Assembly (NCBI GenBank): GCA_026261815.1
Contig: JAMPIT010000437.1
Span: 1,922,001 to 1,986,000 of the forward strand
DNA length: 64,000 bases
Source of the DNA: Monarcha castaneiventris obscurior
Taxonomy: Eukaryota; Chordata; Aves; Passeriformes; Monarchidae
Direction of reading: 5' to 3'
Shown here: positions 23,701 through 35,600 of the stretch, one piece after another
Layout of the letters: each line of letters starts with the position of its first letter
How positions within the stretch are numbered: the stretch's first letter is position 1
Translations under genes and position numbers: made by a program
Notes under the pieces: model-generated
Told to the model about the DNA's origin: nothing
What the model saw: the letters and a program-made list of their open reading frames with translations, nothing else
Databases searched by the model: none

Positions 23701-25279
23701 GCTCTTTTCATTTGGCTTCTTTTTGGTATGAAAACTTCCAGCTGCTGTGCTCAGCCTGCGCCACAATTAGCACACTGGAGCAATTAACTACAATTAACAT
23801 GGAGCAATAATGAAGCAGGAGAAGAGTGTTTTATAAAGAGCCTGACATCATATCCCTCACAACAGAGCTGTCACTGGGCATACTGGTGTTACTGGAAGCT
23901 CCGAAATTCCTCCCTCCCACCTTAGTGGGCAGCTGTGACCCCATGGAAACCTCTTCCCATTGTCCAGGAAAGGTTTTATCCCCAGGGAAAGGGAATTCAG
24001 AGCTGGAACAGTTTCCTAAGCTGTGCTGTGGTCTCAAGCTGTTGAAAGTGTTATCTCACCTCCTCTCTCTTTTAGCTGGGGAAAAAAATGCTTCTGTTCC
24101 CTGCTGAGTGCCGAAAATCCTCCCAAGTCTCCTGCTGGAAGCCACTGATTTGGAATATTAAGTAGGGAGAGTTATTCCAGTTTTTCTGGTAGCAAGGAGA
24201 AATGAAGAGGGACTGGGAAGATCTCAAAAGGTTTTTAGCAGAGGTCATTTGCAGCCGTTTCTTTCCTTCCCAATAAATACATCTTGCCTAAAACCTTTAA
24301 AATTTAGTAAAGAACCTGAAGAATTCACACAAAAAATGAGTTTTCACTCGATTAAGGCTGCAAGACCCTCCCAAGAAGCACCTGCTGCTGTTTTCCTGCA
24401 CCTCCCAAAGGCAAACAGAGAACAGGGGCAATAAGGAAGAGAAATTCTTTGCATGGATCCCTCCACCATGGGAGGGCGATGGAAATCCTGACCAAAGCCC
24501 TCCCCGGGTTCTGTTTGCCAAAGGAAATGTTTAAAGAGCAGTATTCCATCGGGTGTGTGCTCCTGGAGATAAGAGCTCCAACCTTTGCATTCCTGGAGAA
24601 AACTGCTCCTCCTCCAACTCCCAAAGTTGTGTTTGATGTCATGGGGGAGAAAGCAACTTTTTAAGGAATTAAAAAAAGATGGAAACAGGACTGGTGAGGA
24701 AGTGCCCTGACATTCCCACCATGATATTATCTAGATGAGCAGAATCTTTGGAGGCAGAATTTATACCAGCTTGCTAAGTAAATAGTTTTTCACCTGCAGC
24801 GTTGGGATTGTAACTTTTATTCTATTTTACAGACACTTTTCAGAGGATTTGTCACAGGTTTAGCCATTTTTCATCTCCTGCAATGCTGTGTTCATTACTC
24901 CAAGTGTGATTACAGCTTGGCACCTCATATTTGCAGGTTCCCAACTGTGATAAACTGTCAGGACATCTCATATTGGAGCCTAAACCTCTCAGCTGAGCAC
25001 TCAGCACACTCAGGTATTTATTTTTAATGCCTTCATTTGAAGCAGATCAGAGGCTTTTTTGCCCCCTCCAGAAACAGGAGAGGTCTTGGGCTGGAGCATC
25101 AGTGAGGATGAACAGCTCAGTTCACCCCTGGATCCTTTTAAAGGATTCTTAACCCTCACCCCAAAACATTCACCACAAAATAATCCGTCTGCCACGGTGC
25201 CAGCGTGGCCCACACACATCCAGAATATTTATGAATGGCTGGAAAGCACAGAAGAGCTGAGTCATGCAGCCAGAGGTCA

Positions 25280-26384
25280 TTTCTGAAGAATAAAACTTTA
25301 TTTTTTTTGCTGAAAAAACTGCATACACATGTTCAGATCTGTGCAACCTTCACCACATGTCTTCGTTTCCAAACAAACTTGTGCTTTGAAGCATGCAGGA
25401 GCCCACTGCAGCTTGAGGAAGAAGTTAAGAGGTTTTGGTTTTTTTTTTTTTAAACCTAGGACTGTGCAAACATCATTTGAAAGCTATTTACATTTTGCAC
25501 CTCTCACTTCTACTAACAGGAGCATCAGCTGGTAGGGACGGGCGGTGTTGCAGCTGTAATTTATGATTTGGCATCCACGTTTGATTTAGGTGTAGAGTGA
25601 AAACCAAACAAACCTCCCATTGTTCCAAAACCTCCCCACAGGCAATGGTAATAAATCTAATTTCTCCTTTGTAAAGGAGATCTCTCAAAGCGCTCAGCCT
25701 TCCCTGCAGGTATTAAAATATTATTTCCACTCTGGATCTTCTTCCCCTGGTGCTGACTTTGCTACCGTGGTGAGTGCAAGCAGCAAGAAAAGAACTTGAT
25801 TTTCATCAGAGAAGGCAGGAGGGCACTGAGACAGAGCAGGGCTGCTTCTTCCTGTCGTCTTCACTGAGCTGCAAGATGAGGTGGAGCACTTTTATCAAAA
25901 AGAAAATATTTTAAACCATCAGAACTCAGATGCAGAAATTTAGACATGAAAAAAGCTGGATTGAAGTTCATCCTCCTGTTGCTTTCTCTTCCAATTTCCT
26001 CTCCCATCCATTAAAGCCTGGAAGTCAGGAACCAGCCAGGTATGAGCTCCCAAATCCTGCTGGATATCCTCATTTTTCATTACGCCCCAACATGGCCATG
26101 GATGGTGTGGGTAGAACTTTGTGTGTGCTGAGCCACCAGAACAGTCTGTGCCAGAACAGAGTGATTCAATGGTGCTGCTGGAAGCGGGAGCTGCTGGGAT
26201 CCTGGGGCATTCCCGCTGCTGTGTCCCATTCCCAGAGCATTTATGGGAGAGGGGCTGTGCTCAGGGCCTCGCTCAGCTCTCCAGCCCCGGCGGTGAAGCG
26301 AGCAGGGTTTTCCTAAGTGCCAAACTTCAGCGTGAGCACGATTTCACAGAGCTGTGAGAGCTGCTGGGCCCTGCCACGGCCGGC
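25280..26384 (-). other. Probable 3' UTR of SPTSSB
   Basis: No coding signal between the SPTSSB stop codon and an AATAAA on the minus strand at 25297-25302. No intron or repeat is recognised in it. Confidence 0.5.
25297..25302 (-). terminator. Candidate poly(A) signal for SPTSSB
   Basis: TTTATT on + (AATAAA on the gene strand) about 1.08 kb after the stop codon. A further TTTATT lies near 25017 and could be an alternative. Confidence 0.4.
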
Positions 26385-26621
26385 TCAGTTCACCACAGTG
26401 CTCTCAGGCTGGGCTCCAAAAATCTGGGAGAAGAATTGCAAGGCCAGGCGGACGTGGATGGGCACGAAGACGTAGGCCGTGTACACCACCATGGCCACCA
26501 CGGTGACGGTGATGGTGTGGAACATGGACTGCTCCCAGGGCTCCAGCACGTAGCTGCACGTCACCAGCTGGTACTGGTAGTACAGCCAGTACAGGTAGTC
26601 CTTCACCCTCTTCACATCCAT
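26385..26621 (-). CDS. SPTSSB: Serine palmitoyltransferase small subunit B
   Basis: A 78-residue single-pass ER membrane protein that activates the SPTLC1/SPTLC2-3 enzyme and shifts it toward longer acyl-CoA (C18) substrates. It starts MDVKRVK, carries W-L-Y-Y-Q-Y-Q at 12-18, L-E-P-W-E from residue 26, then the membrane segment ending [10 protein letters not shown] and P-I-H-V-R-L. The residue before LEPWE is Val at 25, the residue known from human SPTSSB to set acyl-CoA selectivity (Met in SPTSSA), so the B-type assignment is firm. Human SPTSSB has 76 residues. The whole coding region is one exon. A good splice acceptor (CATTCCAG) at 26650-26651 puts the exon start at 26649, 28 bases before the ATG, so at least one 5' noncoding exon lies upstream. 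The start ATG is the first in that exon. Confidence 0.96.
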   Translation of the reverse strand: MDVKRVKDYLYWLYYQYQLVTCSYVLEPWEQSMFHTITVTVVAMVVYTAYVFVPIHVRLALQFFSQIFGAQPESTVVN

Positions 26622-27154
26622 CTTCAGCTCCAGGCGGCTTGGAGGACACCTGGAATGACAGGGAAGTTGGGATTATGGCTGGGATGTGCCACGGAACTGT
26701 TGCAAAGCCATGAGAATCCTGTTCTGTGCAGTTACCCTTATCAGGGCCTGAGGAATGTAAGAAGTGGTAAATTGGGAAAGAAGATGTTGGAAGACAGAAA
26801 AACAAGGCAGCAAGAAAGCAGATAAAGAGGGACTGAACCATCCTGGACTAGAACCAATCAGGTCCCCTGAGAGGTGCGTGCAGGGTGTGTGGACAATGCA
26901 GAGGATCCAACTGAGTCATGTGTGATCGTGTGAATGACACAGAAATGCATAAGAATGGAGAAATGTAAACAATAAACGGATTCCTGCATAATCAACTTGA
27001 TTCGTTGTTCAGGGGTCCCGTATTCCCGCATGGAACCACTTCACAAACTCCTTTTCCAAGGAATCAGTGCCACCAGCTCCCTGGAGCAAAGGGAAGCGTT
27101 GAGTTCTGCAGCTGCTGCTTGGTTATTGGAGCTGCAGGAGCCAGGCATTCCCAG

Positions 27155-27302
27155 TTCCCAGAAAAGCTGTGGCTGCTCCATCCCTGGAAGTGTCCAAGGC
27201 CAGCTTGGAGCAGCCTGGGATAGTGGGAGGTGTCCCAGCCCACGGCAGGGATGGCACTGGATAATTAAACTCCCTCCCAACCCAAACTTTCCACATTCTG
27301 GG
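27155..27302 (+). mobile_element. CR1 LINE 3' end
   Basis: CCCAGAAAAGCTGTGGCTGC, AAGTGTCCAAGGCCAGCTTG, GATGGCACTGGATAATTAAA and CCAACCCAAACTTTCC follow the CR1 3'-end order on +. Confidence 0.75.
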
Positions 27303-28616
27303 TGTGTTTTCCTATTTGTTCCCTGTGGAAATCAGGGAAACTGGCATTTAAAAGGAAAGGCTTTGGGCCAGCTTCCATAAATGTTCCATAAATTCCTCGT
27401 ATGCCCTGGAATAAAGATGAGATTAAACAACTGCTATGTACCAATTTCTCTGCTTGCTTTTGATAACCATTTTCATTGTTCTGCAATTGCTGGCAATAAA
27501 GAAAAGACAAGTTATGAAAGAAAGAGGGAGAAAAAAGTAATCTCCGATTGCAGAAGGATTTTTTTCAGCTCATTCCAAAGAAATGAAAAACGTTACAGAT
27601 TAAAAGAGTATTTAATGGAAACTACAAGTCTAGGGAAGATTTTCCTCTTGGGTAATACCTTTATACATTCATTGTTCCTGGCTCCACTTGGAAAGGAGAA
27701 TGGCTGAGCAAGAATTAATGGGGAAATAGGGTTTACTTCCAGTGTTCATTGGTAAAATTGCTTTTTGGCATTTTAAACAATCTTTAAATGCAGGCTAAAA
27801 ACATCTATTTAGAGCAAACAGAATGATAAGAAACTGTACAAGGCTTTACAGAGGGATTCCTTTATTTTGGGGTTTAAGGACATTCCAAGTGGATCAGTCC
27901 ACAGCAATTATCTGTCAATACAGCAGATTTCCCTGCTGGAAAACCTTCTAATGTCCCATTTTGTTCTACACTCGTGCTGCCTAAAATGCCAGGAACAAAG
28001 AGGCTTGGACACATCCCATCCCTCCAGTCTGGTGTTTGTAGTGAGTTTGGGCCAACAGAACTTTGCTGTCCCTCAAGGCAACAAATCCTAAAGTAGCACT
28101 GGGAAATTTGCAGTCTGGGATTGAAATAATGATGGGCCACTGCTATTGGTCAAAAAGATGACAATATTCTGTGGTTTCCTGCTCTGTTCTGGGGGGATGT
28201 GGGGATTTACCAAAGGGAAGGGGAGTTTTCCCCCTAATTCTCCCAAATCATTTCCTTCCCTCCCATCTCCCCATATCTCTGAGAGCAAGAAAGTTCCTAC
28301 AATTCTTCAGGGGACAGATGAACATTTTAAATCTAGCAGTGGCTGTCTCTGTGACCAACTTTCCTTGCAGGGGCTCCGGCTGGGGAGAAAGGCACTGCTG
28401 CTCTCTGGCCTGGCATGAATGGAAGCTGAATCCTTTCAGATCATTTATTTTAAGCCAGAACTCCAGAGAGAGGCCTTAAAGCCTTGTAAATACTGCAAAG
28501 CCTTCAATAAAAGTGGCCCAGCTGGCAAACTGGGACTCCCTGAGAGCCAAAAGCGTTTAGACTTTCTGCAAAAAGAGCAGCATTTCCCACTGAGGAGGTG
28601 AAGCCCTTTCCTGTAC

Positions 28617-28816
28617 AGTGGGAAGGAGGAGGAGGAGGAGGAGGAGGAAAAGGAGAAGGAGGAGAAGGAGAAGGAGAGGAGAAGGAAAAGGAAAAGGAAA
28701 AGGAAAAGGAAAAGGAAAAGGAAAAGGAAAAGGAAGAGGAAGAGGAAGAGGAAAAGGAAAAGGAAAAGGAAAAGGAAAAGGAAAAGGAAAAGGAAAAGGA
28801 AAAGGAAAAGGAAAAA
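28617..28816 (+). repeat. Purine-only simple repeat (GGAGGA then GGAAAA units)
   Basis: About 200 bases of almost pure A/G on the + strand: GGAGGA/GGAGAA units first, then about 22 GGAAAA hexamers with an interruption of GGAAGA units near 28733-28751. The long frames seen here are repeat artefacts. Confidence 0.97.
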
Positions 28817-29043
28817 GGCCCTCACACTCTCCAGGGTTATGGGATTTACGCTGGGGTTAGGGCTGTGCTGGTTAAACTCATCCCTTCCGTGGGTAAATCC
28901 CTGCTAATCCCGACCCCTGCACGGAGAAGGTGCAAGGCTGGAGCACTGCTGGGGGTGTTTAAGGCTCTGAGTGAGCAGAGGAGCACAGACTCTTGTGCAT
29001 CTCCATCCAGAGCTGGTGTAAAGAGCAGCCAAAGGCAGGAAAA

Positions 29044-29097
29044 ACATTCCCAAGGCTGATTTTACTGATATTCCCAAGGCTGATTTTACTGATATTC
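29044..29097 (+). repeat. 27-bp tandem duplication
   Basis: ATTCCCAAGGCTGATTTTAC followed by TGAT occurs twice back to back. Confidence 0.85.
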
Positions 29098-32000
29098 CAC
29101 GCTGCAGCCTCACCACCAGCGCTTGGAGGGACACATGAATAAAGGATGAGGGAGTTAAAATGATGAGCAGCCCTTTGGATTTAAGCAAAGCCCTTTTTCC
29201 AGCCTGGGGATTGCATTTCCAGGCAGCTCCAGCACAGCCTGGGTCGCTTTCATTGTCCCAGCTGCTGGTGCAAGGCAGTAATTCCATCCCCAGGCACTCA
29301 GACATTCTGGAACAGCAGCAGGAAGCCGAGCTGCCCTGGTGCTCTGTGGTCTCCTAATGAATGATGGAGGTTGGGATAAGTAAAAGGCAAGCAGCAAATT
29401 AGAGTCTGTGCCCTCACCGCTCACACGCTTCCCCTGCTTTTCATCCAGCCAGGGGCTGCCTCCGTTAGCTGGGAGCTGGGAGGGATAACACAGCTCCAGC
29501 TGCATAATTTATAAAGGAAAACACAGCAGGGCAAGGGCAGAAAAGCCATTTTTCCAGCCAGTGAGAGACAAAGGCTCCCCCTGGCACACAGATCCCTGGG
29601 GGAAGGGACAATTTGCATTTGGGCCCGGTGTGAGGAGTAAGGAGCAGCCCCAAACCCCCCAGCTCCACAGGGCTGTGGCAGCTTTCCCACCCCAGTGAAT
29701 TGGAGCAGCAATCAAAGGGAATAGCAGATCACTACACAAACTTCGGAGGCTAAAAATGTGGATTTTAAACAGGGTTGGTCCTAGAGAGGCTTCACTTGCA
29801 TTGCTGTGATTTATTGTATCACTGCTGGCACTCCCGACTTGAAAGGACCCTGAGTTACTCCACAGCTCTCACTACTCCAGAGCAGCAGATAATTTGTTCT
29901 TATGCAATTTTAACTCAACGTTCATTTGTCTACAAATTTGGATTTAAACATTCAGTGGTGTTGGGGAAACGCCTTCCTGTTCACAGGCCACGGGACTCTT
30001 AGAGCCAGCTATGAGGGAAATGAAGAGAATTCAGCTCCTGTTAAGCAATATTCAGATTATTTTCAGCAATTCCACTTCCAAGGGGGAAAAAATGCAAGAA
30101 GAGAAACCTGTAAAGCAGCTTTTACTGTTTTAAGTGGCTGCCTGATTTTCTTGCTTGTTGACACATGTCTCTGATTAGGGCAGCTGCAAAGATAAACCAG
30201 CATCCAAATATCAAGGTTTCATTGCAGAGCATGCCTAATCTCCCAAATTTCTTTATTAATGACCTTATTTTCTGGAGTCAGAGCTAGTTTACTCTGTAAT
30301 TTCTGCTCTGAGCAGCTGGGATTTGGGGAATTTTGTTCCCATTATCACTCTGCAACTCTGACCCGTGGCCGGACAGTTCCTGCTGGGAAATTCCTGTGGG
30401 AAGAAACATTCTTGCAGGGGAACTGGGAGAGACTGGTTTCCAAAGAATGCTTGAAAAACACCTTATGCCCTCAGCAGGAGGGGTTGCTCGAGTTACACAT
30501 ACAGGAAAAAAGGGTTTCCAACATATATTGGGAAAAAGTTTATCTGGAGTGGGGAAAAACAAAGCCTGGAGCTGGTCATTCCACAGGTGATCTCTGCTGC
30601 TTTAAATGTAAAGTAGGGATGAGGTAAGGAATAAAGGCAGCAAACAATCAATCCATCCCCAAAATGGAAATATTTAATTTGCATTTTTAATTGGCTAAGT
30701 TAATTGCATCATTAATTGGCTAAAAATTGGTCCTTTGCTGAATAATGGCTGGGATAGCCCCGCAGCAAGAGTGGGTGGGGTTTGCAGCATCCTGAGGGAA
30801 TCCTCTCGTGCTGGAGCCTAAATAAAATCCTCCCACGAGCCCCTGAGGGAGTCTCAGTCCCTGCACCCCTGAGCACCCACATGTGGGCAGGTGCAACCAG
30901 GCAAAGTGCCAGAATTAATTTCAAGTTGTCTGATCTGTAAATAATTTGGGATGTTAGGCGCTAAATGGGTAATCACCCTCTTGGGATTGAAATAGAAACC
31001 CGATCTGCAGGTTATTTATGTGGAACTGTTCTTATTTGTAACTCCACTGTGTTAAATGGGTTTGTTCTGCTGAATAGCCTGACTTCTCCAAGGCACCAAT
31101 CTTGTCCCTCCTAATGCTGCTGGTGTAATTCTGGGATGAGCCCAGTGATTTTATGCAGGCCAAGTGCAAAGAGAAGCAGGAAGGGATTCCCATTCTCATT
31201 TCCATTCCCAGCCCATCAGGCATTTCCTTTCATGTTTTATTCAGCGAGCACCAAGCAGTTGGGCACAAATTGAGATGAGGCAGCAGCTGGTGCAGGGAAT
31301 CCAATCCTGGAATTTCCTGGGAACACCACCTCAGCCCGTTCCCCTGGTGCATCCCTGAGGCTCTGACCCCACACGGAGCGTGGCCACGGAGCAGCAGCTC
31401 AGCCTGCAGAGCTGCCTTCCCCTCCTGGCAAGCAGAGCCCTCAGGTTCCTGTAGCACTCCCACACGGAGCTTTAAATGAACCCTCCAGCTTCTTCTCCCA
31501 GGGAGGAGATTCCACACAGAAAATGGGAACGAGAAGAGCAGCAAGAATCCCAGCTCGGCTCCCACTGCTGACAAGGACGCACCTCAAAAACCACCTTGAC
31601 TTGCAGATTTTCATAAAGAAGCACCCCTGGAATTCTGGAGTGCCCAGCAGAGTGGGGCAATCCTGGTTTCTCTCCCTCAGCTCCCTTGGCTGTGCATTAC
31701 AGAGCTCCAGGAAATGGCAATCCCATCCATAAGTCCTTTGCAATGCAGGATGAAGGCCTGAGCTGGGGAGGTTTCACTGCTGTGCCTGACTCAGCCATTC
31801 CCCGTGTGGGTGAGCGAGGTTTGACTGCACCAGGGGGGGTTTGCTGCAAAAAAAAAATCTTCCAGGGGTGGAAGGGGTAAGGCAGAAAGAGCCATGGTGT
31901 TTTCAGCCCTGTTTCTGCTTTACCTTGCTCAGGGGAACAAACTCCAGCATCTTCCTAACCTTTAACACCGACTTCCTTCCTGCTGGGAGCACACGGGGGC

Positions 32001-34392
32001 TGTTTTGGTTCTTTCAAATGTTCTGTAATGCACACAAGGCCCAGGACCTCTCCCTGTCCAGGAAGACTTCCTGTAGCCTCCGGTAACTTCAAACCCCTCC
32101 TCGAGTGGTAGGGCCACACCTGCACAAAGTCCAACCCAACTTCCTCATGTCCACCTGAGCTCAGATCCACGTGGGTGCTCCTCCTGCAGCACTTCTGGGC
32201 TCCCAAGCTGGGCTTTGGGGCTGTGATTGAGCTGCATCTCTGCCTGCAGCACACGGATCCCAGAGCCCATGGGTTCCTGTCACAGTCTGTATGGAAGAAC
32301 AGCCTGAGGATGGCTGAACTTGCTCCTTCCGTTGGGTTAAGTACACAGATGGAGTTTATGATGGCCTAAAACAATGTGGAAAAGTCCTTTTAAATGAGAT
32401 GCCCACATTTTGGACCCTGAGGAAAGCAGAGCTTGATCTGCAGCAGCCACAGGGATCTCACTTGGAGAGAGGCTTGTGGCCATTCCATACCAGCAGAGCA
32501 GCTGAAGTTCAGACTGATTTCATGCCTCTCCTGCCCCTGACAGCTGGAGGCTGCTCCCAGCAAAGCCACAGCTCTAAATAACTCAACTGTCCCAAACTTT
32601 GCAGCCTGGCTGATTTATCAGTGCCCAATCCCATCCTTACTCAGGCACAGGGAAAGGAGAAGATGCAGTTTCTCTGTAACAGCAGCATTCCTGGAGCAGC
32701 TCTGTCCCATTTTCTTCCGAGGCCAAATTAATTTTTCAACAATTTTCCTGTTCCTCCCTCCCCTGAAGTTTCCTCTGTCGTTTCCTTACATAACCAGCTG
32801 CTCCTTGCAGTGTATGTACAGATCCCTTCCTTTCCAGCTTTCCCTAGGCTGGGCATAGTTTGGGCTCTAGATCCTCCCCCTGGGACAGGATTTGTGGTGA
32901 GCAGCTCTGCCAGGGATGATGGGGAAAATGGCAAACTGAATCCCAGGGAAAGCTTTCCCTGTATTTTCAGTGTGAGGAACATGGTTTTGGACAGAACTAT
33001 TCCCAACCAAAACCTCAGATTTGGGACTAGAGACCAGCACCAGGCTTAAATTGCAAACACTTAAAAATTGAGAGTTCTCCAAGAACTGTTCCAGGAATAT
33101 CTCAGAGGGGTTTTGCCTTCGCTCCTGGTGACAAGCCTCAGTTCCTTGTGAGATTTGGGACATCATCTCCATCCTTCGAAGGCTTTCAAGTTCAGGAGGT
33201 TGTGTAAACACATCAAGCTATAAACAAAATAACCGAGATGTCTGGGCTCTAAAAAAAGAGATTTACTTTCAGTTGTGGCCCTTATTTTATTCGACTCATT
33301 TGCTTTGCTCTGAGTCATTTCTGAGGCAGCTGAAGGTAACACCTCGGGTTGTGTGCAACATGAGAAGGTGAATATTGTCACAGCTATGACAGGTATTAGT
33401 GGAACACAGGGACCAAACTCTTGTGCAAGTGCATCTCCCCTGAGATCTCCCGAGAGGAAGCAGTGTTGCACCACTCCAGTCACTGCCCCGACAGGGGAAA
33501 AGCAAAAATGGAGTGAGATTCTTGCAACAGATGAGAAATAAAAAGGGAAATGCACTTTAATCACAGATTTAACCCCATCGATGCAGCAAGGAACAGCTTC
33601 CTTTGCAGGCCACTTCCTCCCTGTGAGCAAACAGGTTTGGACTCACACAAAGCTGCTGATATAAAACAAATTAAAAGCTCCATAAAATCGGGCCTGGCAG
33701 GACCCAGAGCGGAGCCCTGGCTGCTCCTCAGGCAGCTGGAGCTCTGTGTCCTGGTGCTGGGCACTGCACCTCCTGTCCTGGGTGCCTTTGGGGCTCAGAG
33801 GGGTGGGACAAGCATTGCCATGGGCCCAAGCTGCTCCTCAGGCAGCGTTTCAGCCTCTCCCATTCCAGCTGGAATAACATTCCAGCTTCCCTGCTTTTCT
33901 CCACTGAACCTGCACCATCCAGAAATCACTCCAAGGACTCATGGAACTGCTCTCAAGACACAGTTATTTGTACCACACTCGTGATGTTTGTGAGAGAAAG
34001 AGAACTGAGCATCCCAGTTCCTAAAGCATTAAAATCCACAGTCCTCCAAGTCCCTTGTGCTGAGTAAGTAGAGTCTCAGCATTTATTGCAGGGATTCTCC
34101 TCCATATTATCCAAGCTTTATCCAACAGGGAAAGCAGTTCTTGCACCTCCTTCCCACTGAAGGCAGCCACCAGCAGCTGCCTAAGAAAACCAAAGAGCAA
34201 AAATCGGCCAGCAATGAGAATTCCCAGCACAGTGGTGTGAGCAGCACAGTCACCTTCCCTCCTCTGTCACCCCCCACCCACTGCAACCTTTTCCCTCCTG
34301 GCTGTTTGACTCGTTTTTAGGGAATCCCTAGAGCAAACCATCTTCCTGACACCTGGAAATCCCCGACTGCAGAGCTGCAGCAACAAGTCACA

Positions 34393-34480
34393 GGATCACG
34401 GAACGGTCTGCCTTGAAAGGGACCTTAAAGCTCATCTCATTCCACCCCTACCACGGCCAGGGGCACCTTAAACCCAGAGA
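34393..34480 (-). mobile_element. CR1 LINE 3' end fragment
   Basis: CAGGATCACGGAACGG and GGGACCTTAAAGCTCATCTC followed by CATTCCACCC are the reversed CR1 tail. It abuts the CpG island. Confidence 0.65.
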
Positions 34481-34499
34481 GCCCTCGCTGGAACGCCAC

Positions 34500-35600
34500 C
34501 AGCTCCCTTGGGGAAGGCACAGCACAGCAACCCCCGGAGGTTCTGCGGCTGCCGGCCCCGCTCCCGGCCTCCCCCCCGCTCCTTACCGAGCCTCCGGGGA
34601 CCCGCCGTGGCAGCGGCCGCGCTCGCCAAGGTCAGCGGCCCCTGCCTGGGGGATGCTCCGGGACGCGCCTCCGCCGCGATGCCCTTGGGCGAGCCGAGCT
34701 GAGCGGGGAATGAGCACCGGCACCGGGAGCACCGGGCTGCGGGAGCACCGGGATGCAGGAACACCGGGCTGCGGGAGCACTGGGATGCAGGAACACCGGG
34801 CTGCAAGAACACCGGGCTGCGGGAGCACTGGGATGCAGGAACACCGGGCTGCAAGAACACCGGGCTGCGGGAGCACTGGGATGCAGGAACACCGGGCTGC
34901 AGCGCACCGGGATGCAGCGCACCGGGCTGCGGGAACACCGGGCTGCAGGAACACCGGGATGCAGGAACACCGGGATGCAGAACACCGGGATGCAGCGCAC
35001 CGGGCTGCGGGAACACCGGGCTGCAGCGCACCGGGATGCAGAACACCGGGATGCAGAACACCGGGATGCAGAACACCGGGATGCAGCGCACCGGGCTGCG
35101 GGAACACCGGGCTGCAGCGCACCGGGATGCAGAACACCGGGATGCAGAACACCGGGATGCAGAACACCGGGCTGCAGCGCACCCGCGGCCCCGCGCCTCC
35201 CTCACCTCCGCTCCGCGCACCGCAGCTCCCCAGCCCGGCGCTGCCCGCGCTTAAATCCCCACCTTTCTCCCTCCTTCCCTCCTCCCTCCTTCCCTCCTCC
35301 CCCGCTCCTCACCTCCCTCCCGCCCGCTCGCTCCTGTGGCCGCGGCCCCGGGCCGGTGCCTCCGCCCCGCCCGCTGCCGCTGCCGCAGCCGCTGCGCTCG
35401 GGCTTGCGGCGCCGGGGCGCGGGGGAGGAGGAGCAGCGGAGCCGGGCTCGGGGAAACCCGTGGGATGGAGCCGGCTGGCACCTCCGGGACGCCAGCTGTT
35501 TCCCTGGAGCGCCGTGTTTCCCTGGCTTTTCCCGGCGCTGGCGTCATGCGGCATGCGGGGCTGCGCCAGAGCTGCCCCGCACGGAGCGGCTTCGTATCGC
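34500..35600 (-). promoter_or_regulatory. CpG island, probable SPTSSB promoter and noncoding first exon
   Basis: Strongly GC- and CpG-rich block about 8 kb upstream of the SPTSSB coding exon. On the minus strand a consensus splice donor GTAAGG follows the exon-like sequence that ends at 34587 (GAGGCTCG then GTAAGG). This fits a noncoding first exon of SPTSSB, whose coding exon needs an upstream partner. The transcription start and exon length are unknown, and much of the island is minisatellite (34728-35185). A different, unrecognised transcript on either strand could also use this island. Confidence 0.45.
34728..35185. repeat. GC-rich minisatellite, 15-16 bp unit
   Basis: Units of the form CACCGGGATGCAGAA, CACCGGGCTGCGGGAA or CACCGGGCTGCAGCG repeat about 30 times. 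A 48-bp higher-order unit occurs three times with starts at 34771, 34819 and 34867. The repeat is free of stops in several frames, which creates long meaningless open frames. Confidence 0.97.

Larger units (their letters stand above)
15241..25270. other. Intergenic region between NMD3 promoter and SPTSSB 3' end
   Basis: No coding exon recognised. It holds a probable solo LTR (18175-18560) and CR1 fragments at 18810-19030, 19440-19662 and 20553-20790. Elsewhere it is unique, moderately AT-rich sequence without visible repeats or conserved-looking frames. Confidence 0.6.
26622..34587 (-). other. SPTSSB 5' UTR intron(s), inferred
   Basis: Bounded by the acceptor at 26650-26651 and a strong candidate donor (CTCG then GTAAGG) just below 34587. 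No coding exon is recognised inside. It holds a CR1 fragment (27155-27302), a purine tract (28617-28816), a 2-copy repeat (29044-29097) and a CR1 end (34393-34480). Whether further noncoding exons occur inside cannot be judged from sequence. Confidence 0.4.

Noticed and set aside
26404..26841. 145-codon minus frame overlapping SPTSSB
   Set aside because: It is a different frame of the SPTSSB exon and crosses the splice acceptor; the 78-residue SPTSSB frame matches the family from end to end.
28445..29059. Lys/Glu-rich and Phe/Leu-rich open frames at 28.6 kb
   Set aside because: These are translations of the purine simple repeat on either strand.
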